From Zymoseptoria tritici IPO323 (Eukaryota > Ascomycota > Dothideomycetes > Mycosphaerellales > Mycosphaerellaceae), in NCBI RefSeq assembly GCF_000219625.1, contig NC_018207.1:1240001-1304000 (forward strand): DNA of 64,000 bases. The letters are read 5' to 3'. The notes under the pieces were generated by a model. The model saw only the letters and a list, made by a program, of their open reading frames with translations, did not search any database and was not told where the DNA came from. Position numbers and translations under genes: made by a program. Shown piece after piece: positions 27,724 to 39,391 of the stretch. The first letter of the stretch is position 1. Every line of letters starts with the position of its first letter.

Positions 27724-29343
27724 TCACATCAATCCACCCAGAACCAGCTTTCCCAAGCCGCCCACCTCTGCCTTCAATCCTGTCCTCGTTCCTTCTTCCA
27801 GCTCCCGCACCGCATTGACAACTAGTACCTTCCGAATCGCCTTGTCCGCCTTCACAAACTCTGCTCCAACCTGTCCATTACACGCTTCTGGACCCGTGAT
27901 CAATTCCAGTAGTTTCGCATACGTGTCGATCAACGTGTCGCATAGCGTGGAGAATGTAGTCGCGAAGTCAGGTTCGTACGGTAAGTGCGGCGTGAGAAGG
28001 AAAGCGAATTCGTGATTTGTCGGGTTGATTGGAGAAGTCAGGTCCATCGCTGACGGGGATGTAGCTTCGGCTGCACTCGGACTGGTGGCAGTGGAGGAGA
28101 AAGAGGTTTGTCGCGGGATTCCGAGGAGTTCAGCTTGTCTCGCCTCCATACTTTCCACAGATGGCGTGGGAGGTGCGCCGAGAGAGGCTGACACAGTGGA
28201 AGCCCGGCGCGTGGATTTATTCCTGTGCCCGCCTAGGCCCATGCTCGACTTGAACATGGCGCCCATTCGTGTTTTGGAGAGGGTGTTTCCTGAAGCATCG
28301 AAGCCGGAGAGGTTTTGGTAGGTTTCGAACTCGTGCAGGAGGGAGGTGAGAGCTTTGAGGTATTCCAGTGGAGAGGCCGAATTCAAGTCCAGGAGTGCCG
28401 GGAGGGAGTAGCCCAGGATGAAGTAATTTGTGGCGCGCCGGCCGAGTTTGTGGGGCTGCAGCGAGGCAAGCTGGGAGAGCGTGCCAGACGAATAGTGGTA
28501 TGTGGAGAAGTGGAAGATGTCGCCGGTGTGGAGGCGTTGGAGGTAGGTTATGGTCGCGATGCGTTTGGCTGAGGTCTCTTGAATTTGAGTGTAGACGAGG
28601 GAATTCGGCGTAGGTGTTGGGCCGGATGATGAGGCTGGAGGAGGAAGGAATGGGCGTGGTTCGCGGGTGAAGCTAGTTTGCGGTCGGAGAGCGTCGGAAG
28701 GTTGCTGTCGAGGATGGCCGCCCAGCGTGGGGGCGTTGATCGAGGGCGCGAGCATCGTGGTGGAGGAGCCAGGTATACCGCCCACACCGTCGAGGTAGAT
28801 TGCAGTATTGCGATTGTTGGAGATGCTCTCGGCCGAGCGAAAGCGATTCAGACCTCTGGACGTGAGGGAGATCTTATGCCGGAGAGGCGGAGGTGCTTGT
28901 TGTGTGTATTGTGAATCGCTGAACTGCGAAGGTGACCCGTCTCCTTCCTTGTCCGTCTTGCTACCGCCTCGCAGCGGACTTCCGACCTGTCGGAATGATC
29001 CTCCACTGCCCGCACTGTTGTTTCCTCCACTGCTATTGTTCCTCCGATGTGATCGCAGACTCACACTTCTCCTGACGTTGGCAACTTGATCCGTCACACT
29101 CGACAGACTCAGTATGCTGCTGTCCCTCTTGTGTCCTGATGCCTTTCGATTCAATGTGCGGTCCCCGCTGCGCGTGTCTCCTGCGGCTGACCCTGCGTCT
29201 CCTGCTACCGAGTTGGTGGGACTGGCATTGCTGCTTCCGTAGCTGCCGAGGAGATTCGGGGTGGAGGAATTGGCGGTGGAATTGGCGGTCGGGGCGGGAT
29301 GTTGGTGTCTCTTGCCCGTGAGACGTTCGACAAAGGAAGGCAT
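27724..29343 (-). CDS. Conserved fungal protein of unknown function, Ser-rich N-terminus
   Basis: Single exon, 539 residues from MPSFVERLTGKRHQ. The first 200 residues are disordered and rich in Ser, Gly and Asn (GSYGSSNASPTNSVAGDAGS), with possible phosphosites such as RRSVSLRSHRR and RHKISLTSRG. A more ordered central segment follows (YLQRLHTGDIFHFSTYHYSS, LGRRATNYFILGYSLPALLD, SPLEYLKALTSLLHEFETYQ). The C-terminus is helical (FATTFSTLCDTLIDTYAKLL). The ordered core looks conserved, but I cannot name the family. The start was chosen at this Met because the frame upstream, though open, is unlike a protein. A short tandem duplication lies about 120 bp upstream. Confidence 0.7.
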   Translation of the reverse strand: MPSFVERLTGKRHQHPAPTANSTANSSTPNLLGSYGSSNASPTNSVAGDAGSAAGDTRSGDRTLNRKASGHKRDSSILSLSSVTDQVANVRRSVSLRSHRRNNSSGGNNSAGSGGSFRQVGSPLRGGSKTDKEGDGSPSQFSDSQYTQQAPPPLRHKISLTSRGLNRFRSAESISNNRNTAIYLDGVGGIPGSSTTMLAPSINAPTLGGHPRQQPSDALRPQTSFTREPRPFLPPPASSSGPTPTPNSLVYTQIQETSAKRIATITYLQRLHTGDIFHFSTYHYSSGTLSQLASLQPHKLGRRATNYFILGYSLPALLDLNSASPLEYLKALTSLLHEFETYQNLSGFDASGNTLSKTRMGAMFKSSMGLGGHRNKSTRRASTVSASLGAPPTPSVESMEARQAELLGIPRQTSFSSTATSPSAAEATSPSAMDLTSPINPTNHEFAFLLTPHLPYEPDFATTFSTLCDTLIDTYAKLLELITGPEACNGQVGAEFVKADKAIRKVLVVNAVRELEEGTRTGLKAEVGGLGKLVLGGLM

Positions 29344-30842
29344 CACTTCCGCGGCATTGCAGGGCAATATATGTAAAGGATCCCAGGTATATTGGGGGCC
29401 TTGGAAATGAGGATTGATTGGTTGGAGTGGAGGAGTAGGTGTGGATGAAACGCGGTGAATCGTTCCACCAGGGAGAGCGTGGTTCCACCAAGGAGAGCGA
29501 GGACGCGATTGGAGGTGGGGAAGCCAGGAGCAAGCCTTCACTTCGAGTTCCAACCTCACCTCCTCCGTCCTCCTTCTCACCATCACTATTGTCAGCTTAT
29601 CCTCTTTGGTCCATCAATCTTCATGGCGGCCGTCGTCAGGCTTCATCACTGTTGTTGTCATGAGGGAGACTCGTACCGTGAAGGAGTATGCCCGCATCGT
29701 GTCACAAAGGCGCCCGTCGGGCAGCCGCTTCGTCCATCCCAGCAGACTTGCACGGCAAGGCATCCGGTTAAGTACATTACATTTCCTTCTTTCTCATGTG
29801 ATCGTCTCTGTTCAGTGGTCAGTCGTTCGGTTCAAGACTCTCGTTGACCGGCTGATCCGTCGGGAGTGCTGGCGAAGCATGCAAATTTCATCGTACCACA
29901 ATATGACTGTAACGTCGCTGCGGAGAATTATCGGTGAACATTTGCATAAAAGCCAGACTGGCGATGGAGAAGGTCACTGTTGGCGGCCGTGGGATGAGGA
30001 ACATCTGCATATCGTGAAAGATCTGCATGGAGGTGCGGTGTGTGTGAAAAGCCAAGTGATGAAGGTCCAGCGTTGAGGACGAAGTGTACGCCTTGCGATG
30101 CAGCGAGTGCGGCAAAGTCGGCGAGTGAGGCGGCGGATTATGAGCTTTGGAGACTAAGTGGTGCTGAGTGCATGAGCACCGAAGGCTTGTCGTTGTCGAC
30201 ATATCAAGGTACGTGGCACCAAACATGTACTGTCAATGCGAATGCTGAATATCAGAATGTGTGCGCAGCCCGAAACCAATTCTCCTCTACCTGCACGGAC
30301 GACCGACCAATTCCAAGGATATATACAAGAAATTTCTGGCCGTTCTCACCGCAACTTACGAGAACAGACTCAGAATTGGGTTAAGTCGGGATAGGAGTTG
30401 CGGGAACTCACTGGGAAACTGTCTTCATTAGAAGGCGACGGTGATTGAGCGCTTGCGCTCTAAAGTCGGTGGACTCAAAAACACCCTCTTTTTGTTTGCT
30501 GGTTGGATACCGCAAGGTCGTCGGTTCGAGTCGTTGAGTTTTTGGTTTTGGGGAGGCGAGAAGGGTGGGTTTGATGGTCTTTTTGCATGGGTCTGGAGAA
30601 TTGCTGACTTCTCCTACGCAGAACATCTTCATCTCAGATCAACGAGTGTTCGAGAAGGGGCGCGATTTCGGGAACGGACGCCCGCATCTTCATTCACGCG
30701 CAGATGCGTGGACCCCTCTAGCGCAAACGTTGGCGCAAACGGCCCACGCCCGACAGGACTTTCTCATGTCTCCAAGCCGCTTCGGACTAAATCATTTCTC
30801 TCCGTGGGCAGTCAACATCATCGACGATACGGATGACAAAAG
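29344..30842. other. Intergenic upstream of the MYND array
   Basis: About 1.5 kb without a supportable protein gene. At 29459-29500 an approximately 18-bp GTTCCACCARGGAGAGCG unit occurs twice. A degraded tRNA-like segment at 30434-30545 is listed separately. The remaining open frames show no domain. Confidence 0.4.
30434..30545 (+). pseudogene. Possible degraded tRNA-Leu(CAA)-like sequence
   Basis: An A-box-like GTGATTGAGCGC, then CTAAAGTCGGTGGACTCAAA with CAA in an anticodon-loop context, a possible intron, a small variable-arm hairpin (ACC-GCAA-GGT) and a B-box-like GGTTCGAGTC follow in tRNA-Leu order. The T stem and the acceptor stem do not pair, so an intact tRNA is excluded. The differences partly look like C-to-T decay. 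Chance resemblance remains possible. Confidence 0.25.
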
Positions 30843-32634
30843 ATGGATTCGACAAGTGCGCAAATTCCCATGAAGGAGGGTTATGAGTGCGCATCCTGCC
30901 ATCAATACGGGAATCTCAAGTGCAAAGCATGCCACCTGGTCGTCTACTGCGGACGGAGATGTCAGACTGCACACTGGAAAGAACACAAGAAGTACTGCAA
31001 ATCGCCATTCATGAAGATCGACTGGCAGCCTGAATGGACCAAGGGACACTTTCTGCTCGGAGCTGCCGAGCATGACGAGAAGCAGCATTTCTATGGCAAC
31101 ATGCCTGCCTTTGATATTGTTCAGCTCGCATCCAACGAAGGCGAGGACTACCAAGGCGATTTGCGGCTGCTGTTTGCAGGTATGTTGCCATCTCACGCTG
31201 CCCGGGTTCGCGCCTCGGACTAACATCGTATACCAACCCCAGCCTCAGGAGACCTCCGAAACGTGGTGAAGACGGTAGCTTCGCTTCCTGAGCATTACAA
31301 CGGATCGATCTCCGTGGCGATCAATGACAGAGACTTCGCGATTGTTGCTCGCAACATCATCATCTGCCTTATTGCTCTGACGGTGCCGGAGGACAATGCC
31401 GTTGACTGTATGATGCATCTCTGGTTCTCCACGCTCATCACACAAGAACATGCAAAGATCCTCCGTGAGCTGCAGCTCTTGGTCAAAAGGGGCATGAGCA
31501 AGATGAATGCGACAGTGATCGGAAATGGATGCGGCACTTTCAACATGGACTTGATGGACGAGGATTGGGATCTTCTGCTGGACTATTTCCAGCCACCGAA
31601 TGGTCTGTCAGCTGCGCAGGCTACACAACGACGCAAAGACGCCACGTCCGGTCCTTCCTGTCGACCGCGCCAAGAACGCGAGATGTGCTGGCAGCTACCA
31701 GCTCATCGTATCGCGAATGCGCGCTATTACGACGACGGCGTCTTTCTGCCTTTTGGGTCAGACCGCAAAGCCTTCGACGTGCCAAATCCTACGTTCTTCC
31801 AATCCGCTATCTGGCCCGTCAACGCCCACGCGGACATCACCGCCGGATGGTCTTTGCAGGAGATCATGGCCCAAAATTCCTGCCCAGCGACCAATGACCT
31901 CCATGGAAAACTCTTCTTCCTCATTCGAGATTTGCTCATCAAGTTTCACCGCCGTGTCAACTCCCCGACTCAGGCCACCAATTTTCACTTTCTCCACATG
32001 GACGCCATGGCTCTGGACGACCACCTCACGAACGTGTATTTCGACCGCATCGAGGTTTCCAACACCTCCGATTCCGCATACATTGGCGTGCCGAGAATGA
32101 TCGAGCATTTGGCGCCACTATTGCAACCCCGCAGTGTCAATCCCCACGCCACCCTCATCATGCTGTTTATGAAGGCCATCTTCGAAGCACCCTCCCTTCT
32201 CGCGAGGGGAGACCATTACGACGCTGAACATGAGCTGCTGAAGAAGTACAAGCCTGGGCTGTCGCAATACACCGCGTGGTTTGATGTGAATCTGATGATG
32301 AATTTCCTGGCCTCCTTCATGTTCTTGGACATGGACAAGTTCTTCGATGAGTAAGCTCCTTGCTTGCCCCTGCCTGCTTCTTTCAACTAGCTAACGGTCT
32401 CGGGTCCACAGGTACATGGTTGTGCATGACTTCGAAGGCATCGCTCAACGCAGCTATCTATCGGTCCCGCCCCATGGCGTTTCCATCAAGAAGGAGAACA
32501 CGATCGTCGAGAAGTGGCCTTTGCGATTGAAGCTGCAGCCCGGAGAGCCCGGCGCGCAGGAGGAGTTCGAGATCTTGCAGTCTCAAGTGGGATTCAATCC
32601 GGAGCGATACGTGGAGTGGAAGCGAAGTGAATGA
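30843..32634 (+). CDS. MYND zinc-finger/DUF4470 protein, tandem copy A
   Basis: The exons are 30843-31179, 31243-32350 and 32412-32634, giving 555 residues. The N-terminal MYND finger runs CASCHQYGNLKCKACHLVVY then CGRRCQTAHWKEHKKYC, with the full Cys/His ligand set. It is followed by KSPFMKIDWQPEW, shared with the next two genes. The DUF4470-like region begins SGDLRNVVKTVASLPEHY and continues with INDRDFAIVARNIIICLIAL. The C-terminus (VSIKKENTIVEKWPLRLKL, ERYVEWKR) is also shared. MYND fingers bind proline-rich peptides in partner proteins; the role of the DUF is unknown. Intron 1 (within LLFA/ASGD) and the last intron (before YMV) match copies B and C. This copy lacks the middle intron at VPNP/TFF that both others have. 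It heads a head-to-tail array of three. Confidence 0.85.
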
Positions 32635-33469
32635 GAGCAATGAGTGAACGACGTCTTGCGGATCGGCTTAATTGTGCTTCTGGTTTGAGCCTGGCTTGCG
32701 ACTGCAAAATACCGCAGGTGGGATGAGATCTTTGGGAACGCGGCTGCGGTCATGGTATCAGCGGTCGATTCAGCGTTTACGCTGCTTGCTGAAGCAGAGA
32801 ATCAGTACACTCCATTCCGACAGTTGCAGCAGGAAGCAGGAAGGCACGATTGCGTCATTGATCCAGGTACGTTGCTTTCGACTTTCAGCTTGTGATGTTC
32901 GTTCGACAGCAGCTGACGGATTGGAGACTGTGATAGAACTGCTGCCTCCGCCTGTTCAGAGAGGCTCATGATGGTGTAGTGTTCGCGACGACGACAAGAT
33001 CCGGAGCGTCACTTGCAATGGCACCAAAAGCATAGAATTGGCGGCTTGAGCACGAACAGGATACAGCAGAATGTCGACACATCGATTTGTGCGCTATGTC
33101 ACTGCGCGGACTGGAGCTTCGAGGTATGTCCAAAGTTTTCTCCTATCTTACTTCCTCAATGGCTTTCGAGCTCATTCACGTCAATTGCAATTCACCTGCG
33201 ATGAGCGCACATGCTCTTCTATCAACAGGTGAATTCCTGGCGGAAGGTTCGAGGTGAAGCGCATGCAGGTGTCACACAAATTGTCTGAGCTTCACATGCG
33301 CAAACGCTAGTATTGTCCTCCCTCATCTTCAACTCACAACTCTTTCTTCATCATCAACTTCGACTTCGTCTTCGTCTTCAGCTGCGACTTCATCGACTCT
33401 TTCATCTCCGTCAACCATCATCCATCACACCAGACTCCGATCTCTCACACCAGGCCGCGATACCACCTG
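32635..33469. other. Spacer between MYND copies A and B
   Basis: I see no gene. The final 150 bases before copy B are pyrimidine-rich and contain imperfect TTCGTCTTC/TTCATC runs, typical of a transcript leader. Confidence 0.4.
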
Positions 33470-35325
33470 ATGATGGAGTCACCGGGCAAGCAATGCGCCT
33501 CCTGCCACCAATACGGCGCACTGGTATGCACCAACTGCCGGCTTCTTGTGTACTGCGGCCGCGACTGTCAGAAGGCGCACTGGAAGGAGCATAAACAGCA
33601 CTGCAAGTCTCCGCTCATGGAAGAGAGCTGGCAGCCAATATGGGTCATCCAGCAGCAAGTGCCTGATATGGGGGATGGCGAAAAGCCGGCACAGCTCTTC
33701 GGCGGCATGTCGCTTTTCGGCGATTTCCCGGCGCTGGACATCCTGCAGTTGGCAGCCAACGAAGGCAATGCGTACGATCGAGATCTCAGCCTTCTCTTCG
33801 CCGGTAAGCACCTCACTGTATCTCTCCCGATTTACTATGCAGCCATTGACTCATTCGCAGCATCTGGTGACATGCGTAACATGCTCATGTCTATCACGTC
33901 CCTTCCCAACGACTACACGCGGACGACCAATGTGGTCATGAACGACTCTACTAAGACCAACCATGTTGTGGTTCGAAACATCATCATCACTCTGATCGCC
34001 CTCGTCGCCCCTGACGATGACCGCGCAGTCGACTGCATGCTTCATGTCTGGTATTCCGCATTCATCACCGCCCAAGATCGAGAGCTTTTGGAGGAGAAAG
34101 TTCGCCCTCTGGTTTGGAACGTCGTGAGGCCAGCTTCCGACAGCAATATTTCCCTGACGACAAAGTTGGCGTACACATGGCATTTCGGTTCCAGTTCTTG
34201 CAAGGTCGAAATGCAGAAGGGAGTATGGGACTGGCTGGTGTCGTCCTTGTGCAGGTCTCCAGGACTTTCAGCCGCACAAGCCCAACGCGCCCGCGCTTCG
34301 ATCACCCATGTGGAAGCCCGTCAGAATTTTGTTGATAGGCACTACGTGGCTTTGAAGCCTACAGCTCGAGTCTGTGCACAGCGTTTCCGCGATGATGGAC
34401 TTCTCCTTCCATTCGGATCCGACCGGCGGGAGTTCAACGTTCCCAACCCGTGAGTTCCTGCGTGTGTCTTGTGCGACATTGGACTGACACTTCTTCTAGG
34501 ACGCTCTTCCAGTATGTGGCGGGAGTCCAATGGCCTGTCAAGGACGACGCCGACCCTCTATATGCATGGGACCTGCAGGAGGTCACAGACATCGATCTCG
34601 GACTAGCGACGAACGACCTGTACGGGAAGCTCCATCACCACGTCAAGAACAAGCTGACGCAGTTCCGTCACCGACTCGCGACGCAGAAGTTCGCTTTTCA
34701 TTTCACCAACGTCAGCCCCGAGCAGCTTCCGACGGTGCTGAAGTCCCAGCACTTTGATCGCATTGAGACTTCCGATACCGCCGATGCCTACAGGCTGGGA
34801 ATTGCTCCGGTCATACTCAGGTTGGGCCCACTTCTTAAAACTCGCAAGGAGAATCCGCATGCAACCCTCATTACCTTCTTCACCAACGCCGTGCAGCGGA
34901 TCAGCAATGAAGCTGTCGACATGGAACCTCGCGTTCGGGAGGGAGCTCAAGCCTTCAAATACCTACCGACTCCGACGATAATGTTCGATGCGGCCACGGT
35001 GAACGCACTGCAGTCGTCGTCGCTTTTCCGCGATTCGGAGGAGTATTTCTCGAGGTACTACCTTCCATTATTCCTGTTAACCAGAACTCGCTGACTGTCA
35101 AACAGGTATATGGTGAAGGCCTCATTCGCGAAGCTGGAAGAGGTCTCTGGGGACTTTGTCGAAGGAGGACTGTCGATGAAGAAGGAGCACACGATCATCG
35201 AGAAGTTTCCTTACGGGTTGAAGATCCCCTTCGGACAACCCGGCTACCAAGCAGAGTTCGATGCGCGCATTGCCGCCCGTCTTTCTGGAGGAGAGCGCTA
35301 CGTGGAGTGGAAGAGGAATGCATAG
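33470..35325 (+). CDS. MYND zinc-finger/DUF4470 protein, tandem copy B
   Basis: The exons are 33470-33803, 33861-34449, 34500-35054 and 35106-35325, giving 565 residues. The MYND finger reads CASCHQYGALVCTNCRLLVY then CGRDCQKAHWKEHKQHC, followed by KSPLMEESWQPIW. The DUF4470-like part carries SGDMRNMLMSITSLPNDY and VVVRNIIITLIALVAP. The C-terminus has MKKEHTIIEKFPYGLKI and ERYVEWKRN. Intron 1 is 57 nt, a multiple of three, and has no stop, so it can be read through; homology to A and C and the GTAAGC/CAG ends show it is spliced. The start may be the second of two adjacent ATGs (33473). The four-exon layout is the same as copy C. Function is unknown beyond the probable protein-binding finger. 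Confidence 0.85.
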
Positions 35326-35853
35326 GTTGGAAAAGGTGACAGATTCTGGTAGGCTGAATCTTGGCGCTTGTTTGGATACCAACGAGAGGTACGAGAGGAT
35401 CGAGGGAGGATCTGGACACGGCTTCACGAAATTCACATCGATCGCGCGTTGCTTGATGCGCTGATGCTACTCGGGTCAGCATATGCGAACGACACAGAGG
35501 ACTGCCATGCTTATGTCAAGGCTATGATCGAGACGGCATGATCGAGACGGCATGATTGGGACTAGGTCGGTGCTGCACCTGATGGTTTAGTCACATTCTC
35601 TTTTATGTCTCTCACAAACGTTCAAGTTCATTTCTGATCTTTTCCACACTCCTTCCAGGTGGCCTGCGGGAGCCTGCATGGAGGCCCGCGCCACATGTCG
35701 CACAAGGCTAGCGCACCTTTTTTTCACGTGCGCAAACACCGTCACTCCTCTCTCAAGTTTTCGATCGACTCACAAACTTCTCCTTCCCTGGAAACTCCAT
35801 TCTCCTCCCCATCGACCTTCATCAACATCACCCATCATCTATTCACTGTCTGG
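35326..35853. other. Spacer between MYND copies B and C
   Basis: I see no gene. A 16-bp tandem duplication of a GATCGAGACGGCAT-type unit occurs around 35525-35555. The frame of copy C is open upstream of its chosen start, but that sequence is leader-like. Confidence 0.4.
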
Positions 35854-37838
35854 ATGGAGACTTCGACCTCGACACCGCCGGTCATGGCTGGCCGAGACTG
35901 CGCTTCCTGCCACAAAGATGGAAGCCTGGTTTGCAAGAGCTGTCAGCTCGTGGTGTACTGCAGTCGAGATTGTCAGGTTGCGCATTGGCAGAAAGAACAC
36001 AAGAAGCACTGCAGGTCTCCTCTGATGAAGCTGAATTGGCAGCCAGATTGGATCAAAGAGCATCGCGCGCCTAATTTTGCGCACCCTCCGTTGCATAAGG
36101 ACAAAGACGGCATAACTCACGAAGGCTACCGTTGGGGTTCCATACCGGCTCTGGACCTGATCAATCTGCCCGCACACGAGGGTGTGGACTACAAGGGTGA
36201 CATTCGTATTCTCAGCGCCAGTACGTTCTCTGCCAACTAACAGACTCACAATACCTTGACTGACCACTTCACAGCTTCCGAAGATATGGGAAGCATTGTC
36301 AAGTCCATTGCTTCGCTCCCCGAGGCGTACACAGGTCACACTACGTTTGATATCAACGAGTTCCATTTCGAGGTTCTAGCACGCAACATTCTCACCACAC
36401 TTGTTGCATTGACCACGTCGAATGAAGCTCAGTCCGTCCACTGCATACTGCATGTTTGGTACTCTGCGTTCATTACTCAGAATGACAGGGACATCATCAC
36501 CAAGAACGTTCTTCCGATCATCGCTGAGGTCGCAAACGAGGTCAAACATACATATGGCGAGAAAGAGACCGACACGATACTCACAAAGACCTGGACCTTT
36601 GCATCGACTTCAGGACCGCACGATGTAATCATCGAGCTGACGCATGGTCAGTGGGTCCGTCTGCATTCTTTCCTTGAGCAGCCGCAAGTGCCACCGGGGG
36701 TCCCCAACGAGCAGCGCAAGGACAAATGCGATCTTCAGATCTGGCAAGACTTGCGCAGGGCTTTCACGTACTCGGACACTCGTCCAGATGCTAGACACCG
36801 ACGCTTGTTCGGTCTGGCCCCGACACTTCGCGTGTGTATGGATCGTTTCATGGCCGACGGACTCCTGCTTCCGTTTGGCGCCAATCGAGACGAGTTCGTG
36901 ATTCCGAATCCGTAATACCTTCCCTTGGCTCCTCTCGACCAGCTCTTTGACTGACACTTGTTTTCAACAGGACATTCTTCGACACTCCGTGGTGGCCCTT
37001 CGTCGAGATGGCCGATCCTATCACTGGCTGGCGCATGTCGGATATCATTAACACCCCTTTTGCCGCTGGCAACGACATCTACGGCAAGACTCACGACCAC
37101 ATTCAAGGGTGGCTCTTGAAGTTTCATCGTCGCCTGCGGTCCCACCGCATCTCTTTCCGCTTCACATGTCTAACGCCTGACCTCCTGACCCAATACGACA
37201 AGGCTACCGAGCTGTTTGAGTCGTTTTCCCGGATTGACACCGGTCATACCGCCGACAACTTCTTGATGCAAGATCTGCAAATCGAGACTTTGATCGCTGT
37301 TTTCGGCCCATTGCTGCAAAGCCCCACAGAGAATCCTCATGCAACTCTCATCACACTCCATCGTATCGCTGTGGACCTGATGGCCGGTCAGGGCAGATTG
37401 CCAGGTCAAGATGTGAAAGACAAGGTCTACGCCGCGGAGATCTGCAAGCCCGAACCCCCAGAGGATTGCTCGCCGCTGGTATTGCGGCACGATGCTAGGT
37501 ATGAGACGACTTCGCACTCTTTCCGCCACGCTCGACCCGACATGGATGTGTGGTTCAATGAGTAAGTTGAATGCTTGCTCCAGTCTCTTCGATCACACGC
37601 TGACTGCCCGTTTCTCCGGCTCAGGTTCTTGAAGGTTCACGAATTTGCGAAAGCTGGGAAGACTACTGGACTCGCAACCGTTGGGATGAAGATGAAGAAG
37701 AAGCACACCATCGTGGAGAAGTGGCCAACGAAGATGAAGCTCAAGCTGGGTCAGCTCGGAGTCAAGCAAGAACTCAAACTCCTCCGAGCTTCAGGCCTGC
37801 GAGGTGACGAGCGATACGTGGAATGGAAGAGGACTTGA
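35854..37838 (+). CDS. MYND zinc-finger/DUF4470 protein, tandem copy C
   Basis: The exons are 35854-36220, 36275-36911, 36971-37561 and 37625-37838, giving 602 residues. The MYND finger reads CASCHKDGSLVCKSCQLVVY then CSRDCQVAHWQKEHKKHC, one residue longer in the last loop than in A and B. RSPLMKLNWQPDW follows. The DUF4470-like segment begins SEDMGSIVKSIASLPEAY. The C-terminus has MKKKHTIVEKWPTKMKL and ERYVEWKRT. The three internal junctions restore frame at the same homologous places as in copy B. This copy is the most divergent, with an insertion rich in Lys and Asp after the finger. The start METSTSTPP was chosen for proximity to the finger. It is convergent with TAF13. Confidence 0.85.
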
Positions 37839-38209
37839 TGAGAGGGGTGACACTCTTTACGAGGGCATATCTTGGCTGTGCGAAAGTGCGATGAAGGAAA
37901 TGTGAGCAAGATGACAGCTCAAGCGAGCACTCAGTCCCATCAGGCTGAATGATAAAGAAGGCTCTCGCGGTTAGGTCGAAAGCGCGCATGGCCAGGATAG
38001 TTTTTAATTTCTGAACGGACTGCGAATTGACAGCTCCGTCCCAGAGAAATTGCATCACACTTCTCATTCCATCGTGCGTGTGTACAGCCAGATATCCGTC
38101 CCCTCCGACCCGCACTCCAATATGAATGCAATCGGGTATCATATTCGACCTCCAAATCATGCTCCAAACGCCATCGCTAAAAGTGTCACATCATCCATCA
38201 TCCAGCATT

Positions 38210-38753
38210 CTACCCCAACTCCACCCTCTTCCCACCCCCACCCACCTCATCCCCATCCTCCACCTTCCTCTTCTTCCTCCCTCTCCCCCGTCCCTTCTTC
38301 CCACCCTTCAAATCCTCCTTATCCGCCCCTCCCACCTCCGCCAAATCCGCCAGATTCGCCGCACTCTCCTTCTGCAACCCATCCATATCCACCGCTTTGC
38401 GCGCATTCTTCATGAACTTCTCCCGGAACATGTACTCTGACACCCTCCCTAGAAGCGCGGGGTTCTGCCGGAGGACCCATCGGAAGTCGTCGACTTTTAT
38501 TTTTTGCCGGCGCGAGTAGGATGCGCAGAGGGCGGCGGCGTGGCAGGTTTCGATGATGAATTCGGTGAGTATCTCGTCGAGGGTTGTGACGGTTAGGGGG
38601 AGAGGGTGGTCGGTGTCGCCGAAGGCGTAGAGGAGTTGTTGGACTGGGAGGGGAGGTTAGGAGGGGTGGGGAGATGGGGAGGGAGGGGACCGTACGGTCG
38701 GGGTTTTGGAAGACTTGGCCTTTTTGGCGCGGACGTGCGCGTGGTTCGGCCAT
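38210..38753 (-). CDS. TAF13: TFIID subunit TAF13, two exons
   Basis: Histone-fold subunit of the general transcription factor TFIID, pairing with TAF11. The exons are 38753-38696 and 38643-38210, giving 163 residues. The start MAEPRARPRQKGQVFQNPD leads through an intron (GTACGG donor, CAG acceptor) into QQLLYAFGDTDHPLPLTVTT, LDEILTEFIIETCHAAAALC and ASYSRRQKIKVDDFRWVLRQ. The segment ends NPALLGRVSEYMFREKF. This is the complete TAF13 histone fold. The C-terminus is basic (KGGKKGRGRGRKKRKVED), a probable nuclear localisation signal. The coding strand is unusually rich in purine runs. The 371-bp interval to MYND copy C contains only the two 3' flanks. Confidence 0.92.
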
Positions 38754-39040
38754 GATTGTGGTGTTTTTCGAGGTAGGAGGATGTTCGTTGCGAATGTGGT
38801 GGTCGTTGTGCTTGAGGTGAAGTGCAGCTCGAACCGAAGCACGTGACATGTCCCAGGACTTCTGACCCTGGCACATTCACTCAACGCAGCAGCCACGTGT
38901 AAGCGACTAGACCTCATTCACATCAAACATTCGCCTCACATCCCATCAAGACGCTAGAAAGAACCAGTCGAACGATTCAGCTTGCGACGGGTAACCTCAT
39001 ACCTCGATACTATACCAGCCGCCGGACGAGAATCTTAAAC

Positions 39041-39391
39041 ATGCTCGGCATCCTCAAATTCCAGACCTTCCTCCTCGTCGTCCTCCTCTTCATCTGCTCC
39101 TGCACATATCTCCACGGCGTTTTCCCTACCTGGCTAGATAGGAACAAGTCTGGGTAAGTAATGATCGCCTCGCCGCATGAAGCCGGCGGCCAGGGAGCTC
39201 ACAGACGCACCATGCTGACCTGATTCTCGCAGACCTCTCGGAACATTCTGGCGAGCGGCTCGTATTGGAGAGCGCTTGAGCCCGTATGTCAGCTTGTGCT
39301 GTATGGCTATGGCGGTAGGTTTGGGACGAATTGCGAGCTTAAGGGAATGAAGCTGATAGAGATTCTGCAGGTGAGCTTGCTGGTGCAATGA
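39041..39391 (+). CDS. KSH1: Kish family small membrane protein of the secretory pathway, three exons
   Basis: Kish (TMEM167/Ksh1) proteins are about 72 residues long with two membrane segments and are needed in the early secretory pathway. The exons are 39041-39153, 39233-39314 and 39371-39391, giving 71 residues. The first segment is LGILKFQTFLLVVLLFICSC, then PTWLDRNKSG. After splicing, PLGTFWRAARIGERLSPYVS and LCCMAMA match the family's ARIGER-SPYV hallmark. The terminal coding exon is only 21 nt (VSLLVQ and stop), which restores the usual hydrophobic end. No simple open frame spans the gene because of the three short exons. Confidence 0.92.

Noticed and set aside
30434..30545. A functional tRNA gene
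   Set aside because: T stem and acceptor stem cannot form, so only a relic is possible.
33804..33860. In-frame read-through of intron 1 in MYND copy B
   Set aside because: The 57-nt segment keeps the frame, but it has GTAAGC and CAG ends at the exact position of introns in copies A and C and encodes residues absent from both.
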